64,000 nucleotides of DNA from an uncultured Verrucomicrobiales bacterium (lineage in GTDB: Bacteria; Verrucomicrobiota; Verrucomicrobiia; Verrucomicrobiales; Akkermansiaceae), in NCBI GenBank assembly GCA_937934595.1, contig CALGZA010000037.1:17138-81137 (forward strand), in the 5' to 3' direction. This document shows, in pieces, positions 62,828 to 64,000 of the stretch. Numbering within the stretch: the first letter of the stretch is position 1; every line of letters starts with the position of its first letter. The notes under the pieces are model-generated. The model had not been told where the DNA came from and ran no database searches. It saw only the letters and a list, made by a program, of their open reading frames with translations. The position numbers and the translations under genes are program-made.

Positions 62828-64000
62828 ATGATGGCCAAGGACGAGCAAGCACCAGTATGGGCAAGAGGGGATGCATTTCCTGAAAAGCCAGCATCTGGTG
62901 TTTTTGGTGTCTATGGGTTTGTGGATGCGAAAGGTAAGGAGACTGGAGCTGATAGTTTTGAGGATTTGTCAGCGAAGGTGGAGAGGTCGCGTGCTGGAGT
63001 GGATCTGATATGGACGCCGGACAGTGAAACGCTTATGGCTCCTGAGGAGTTGCCTGAGTTAAGGGGGGTGTTGTGGAAGCGGCGAAGTGACTGGGCTAGG
63101 GTGGATGTGGAGAATGGTAAGCGGATGTGTTTGTTGTTTGGGGCTGTTATTTTGTGGTATTTGTATGCTGGTTATCGGAATAATGGAGGTGATATGGTGC
63201 GGATGTTTTTATCTCCATCATTGGGGGTGAGTGGGGTTCTGTTGTTGATGTTTGGTTTGTTGCCACTTTATGAGGGGTGGAAAACGTTACGTAAGGGGAT
63301 GCCTGTGAGTGATTCAGAGTGGGTGTCCGAGGTAGAGGAGTCTCGTTTTGATAGCTGGCTGTCTAGACAGCGTGTGCCTGCTACTTTTTTTCTTATAGGG
63401 GTGATGGTTGTGTCTGGGGTGATGCAGTTATTTTTGGAGAGGGGTGTGAACTGGTCTGGATTGAGTGTGGAGAGGGCTGGGCTTTTGAAGGGTGAGGGGG
63501 TAGAGCGTTGGAGGTTTTTGACTGCGCCTTTGTTGCACGGGAATTTGTTACACTGGGTGATGAATGCAGCGGGGCTTTTGTTTTTAGGGCGCAGGGTAGA
63601 ACTGTTGGCGCGATGGCCGCATGTGATCATAGTTATGTTTGGTGCTGCGTTGGTAGGAGGGTTAGCGACTAGTCATTTTTTGAAGGCTCCGAGTGTGGGT
63701 GCTAGTGGCGGGATTATGGGTTTGCTGGGTTTTCTGCTTGTATTTGAGACATTGCACAAGCGGTTGGTGCCTAAGTCTTCTAGAAGGAGGTTGTTGGCAG
63801 GGGTGGTTGTTACGGCGCTGATGGGGGTGTTAGGCTTTCAGTTTATTGATAATGCTGCGCATGGGGGAGGTTTGTTGGCGGGGATGTTATATGCTTTGAT
63901 TGGTTTTCCTTTGTCTAAGTCACCTGCGAGGCCTGCGATTTTGAAGCAGGATCGTTGGATTGCAATTTTGATGGGTTTGGTTATTGTTGGGGGGGTGGTG
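62828..64000 (+). CDS. Rhomboid-family intramembrane serine protease, 3' truncated by window edge
   Basis: This gene is not in the ORF track because the frame stays open to the window end. From ATG 62828 (MMAKDEQAPVWARGDAFPEK) 391 codons are visible. An N-terminal soluble segment of about 95 residues (unrecognised), two hydrophobic helices and a linker precede the rhomboid core. The core has LLHGNLLHWVMNAAG (His and Asn of the oxyanion region), catalytic Ser in VGASGGIMGLLG, and catalytic His in DNAAHGGGLLAG. It likely cleaves membrane proteins within the lipid bilayer. The extra N-terminal helices are unusual. Confidence 0.87.
   Translation, partial: MMAKDEQAPVWARGDAFPEKPASGVFGVYGFVDAKGKETGADSFEDLSAKVERSRAGVDLIWTPDSETLMAPEELPELRGVLWKRRSDWARVDVENGKRMCLLFGAVILWYLYAGYRNNGGDMVRMFLSPSLGVSGVLLLMFGLLPLYEGWKTLRKGMPVSDSEWVSEVEESRFDSWLSRQRVPATFFLIGVMVVSGVMQLFLERGVNWSGLSVERAGLLKGEGVERWRFLTAPLLHGNLLHWVMNAAGLLFLGRRVELLARWPHVIIVMFGAALVGGLATSHFLKAPSVGASGGIMGLLGFLLVFETLHKRLVPKSSRRRLLAGVVVTALMGVLGFQFIDNAAHGGGLLAGMLYALIGFPLSKSPARPAILKQDRWIAILMGLVIVGGVV

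Overview
The window looks like a chromosomal segment of a Verrucomicrobiota bacterium, probably a marine or polysaccharide-degrading member of the Verrucomicrobiales. Several lineage markers support this. There are multidomain PVC-type cytochromes with DUF1080, beta-propeller, HEAT and CxxCH domains. A DUF1549/DUF1553 cytochrome is paired with a Tat-exported DUF1501 protein. There is a PEP-CTERM protein and a 51-residue small basic protein of the type known from Chlamydiae and Verrucomicrobiota. The + strand is strikingly rich in G and T whichever strand encodes the genes, as on a leading replication strand. No tRNA, rRNA, CRISPR array, prophage or insertion sequence was recognised.

Layout. 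1-6.8 kb: end of a glycosyltransferase, a C39-like cysteine peptidase, a small coiled-coil protein, a PVC-type cytochrome dehydrogenase, an RluB-type pseudouridine synthase and the small basic protein. 7-11.3 kb: a Bax-inhibitor-1 protein, a pseudokinase/FGE-fold membrane protein, a secreted protein and pyrB. 11.3-18.8 kb: a redox and cytochrome c maturation region with a DsbD-like reductase, a DUF1460 amidase-like protein, a lipoprotein, ResB and CcsA. 18.8-29.4 kb: purN, an HtrA protease and a permuted Bat (aerotolerance) operon whose BatB/C protein carries 49 nine-base repeats encoding Gly-X-Glu. 29.4-36.1 kb: a sulfatase, PIN-PhoH and a DUF1080-cytochrome fusion. 36.1-40.6 kb: a PAS-AraC regulator, two TIM-barrel sugar isomerase/epimerase-like proteins and a fused dihydroxyacetone-type kinase. 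40.7-46.5 kb: a PEP-CTERM protein, an ExbB/ExbD/TonB-like operon, fabF, a zinc-ribbon protein and pdxA. 46.6-62 kb: surface carbohydrate and cytochrome genes (PSD1/DUF1501 pair, SGNH esterase, glycosidase-like protein, beta-helix lyase-like protein, DUF1080/HEAT cytochrome). The window closes with secG and a truncated rhomboid protease gene.

The most notable observation is that the DsbD-like gene is split in the ORF track by one in-frame TGA. That TGA sits exactly where the first cysteine of the C-terminal thioredoxin CxxC motif should be. The frame continues through the rest of a normal thioredoxin domain. A perfect 7-bp hairpin with an AGUGU loop lies 24 nt downstream, within the geometry expected of a bacterial SECIS element. 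I interpret the gene as a 744-residue selenoprotein DsbD with a UxxC active site. It lies beside the ResB/CcsA cytochrome c maturation genes, in a window rich in c-type cytochromes. The required selA/selB/selC/selD genes are not in this window, so the call needs confirmation from the rest of the genome.
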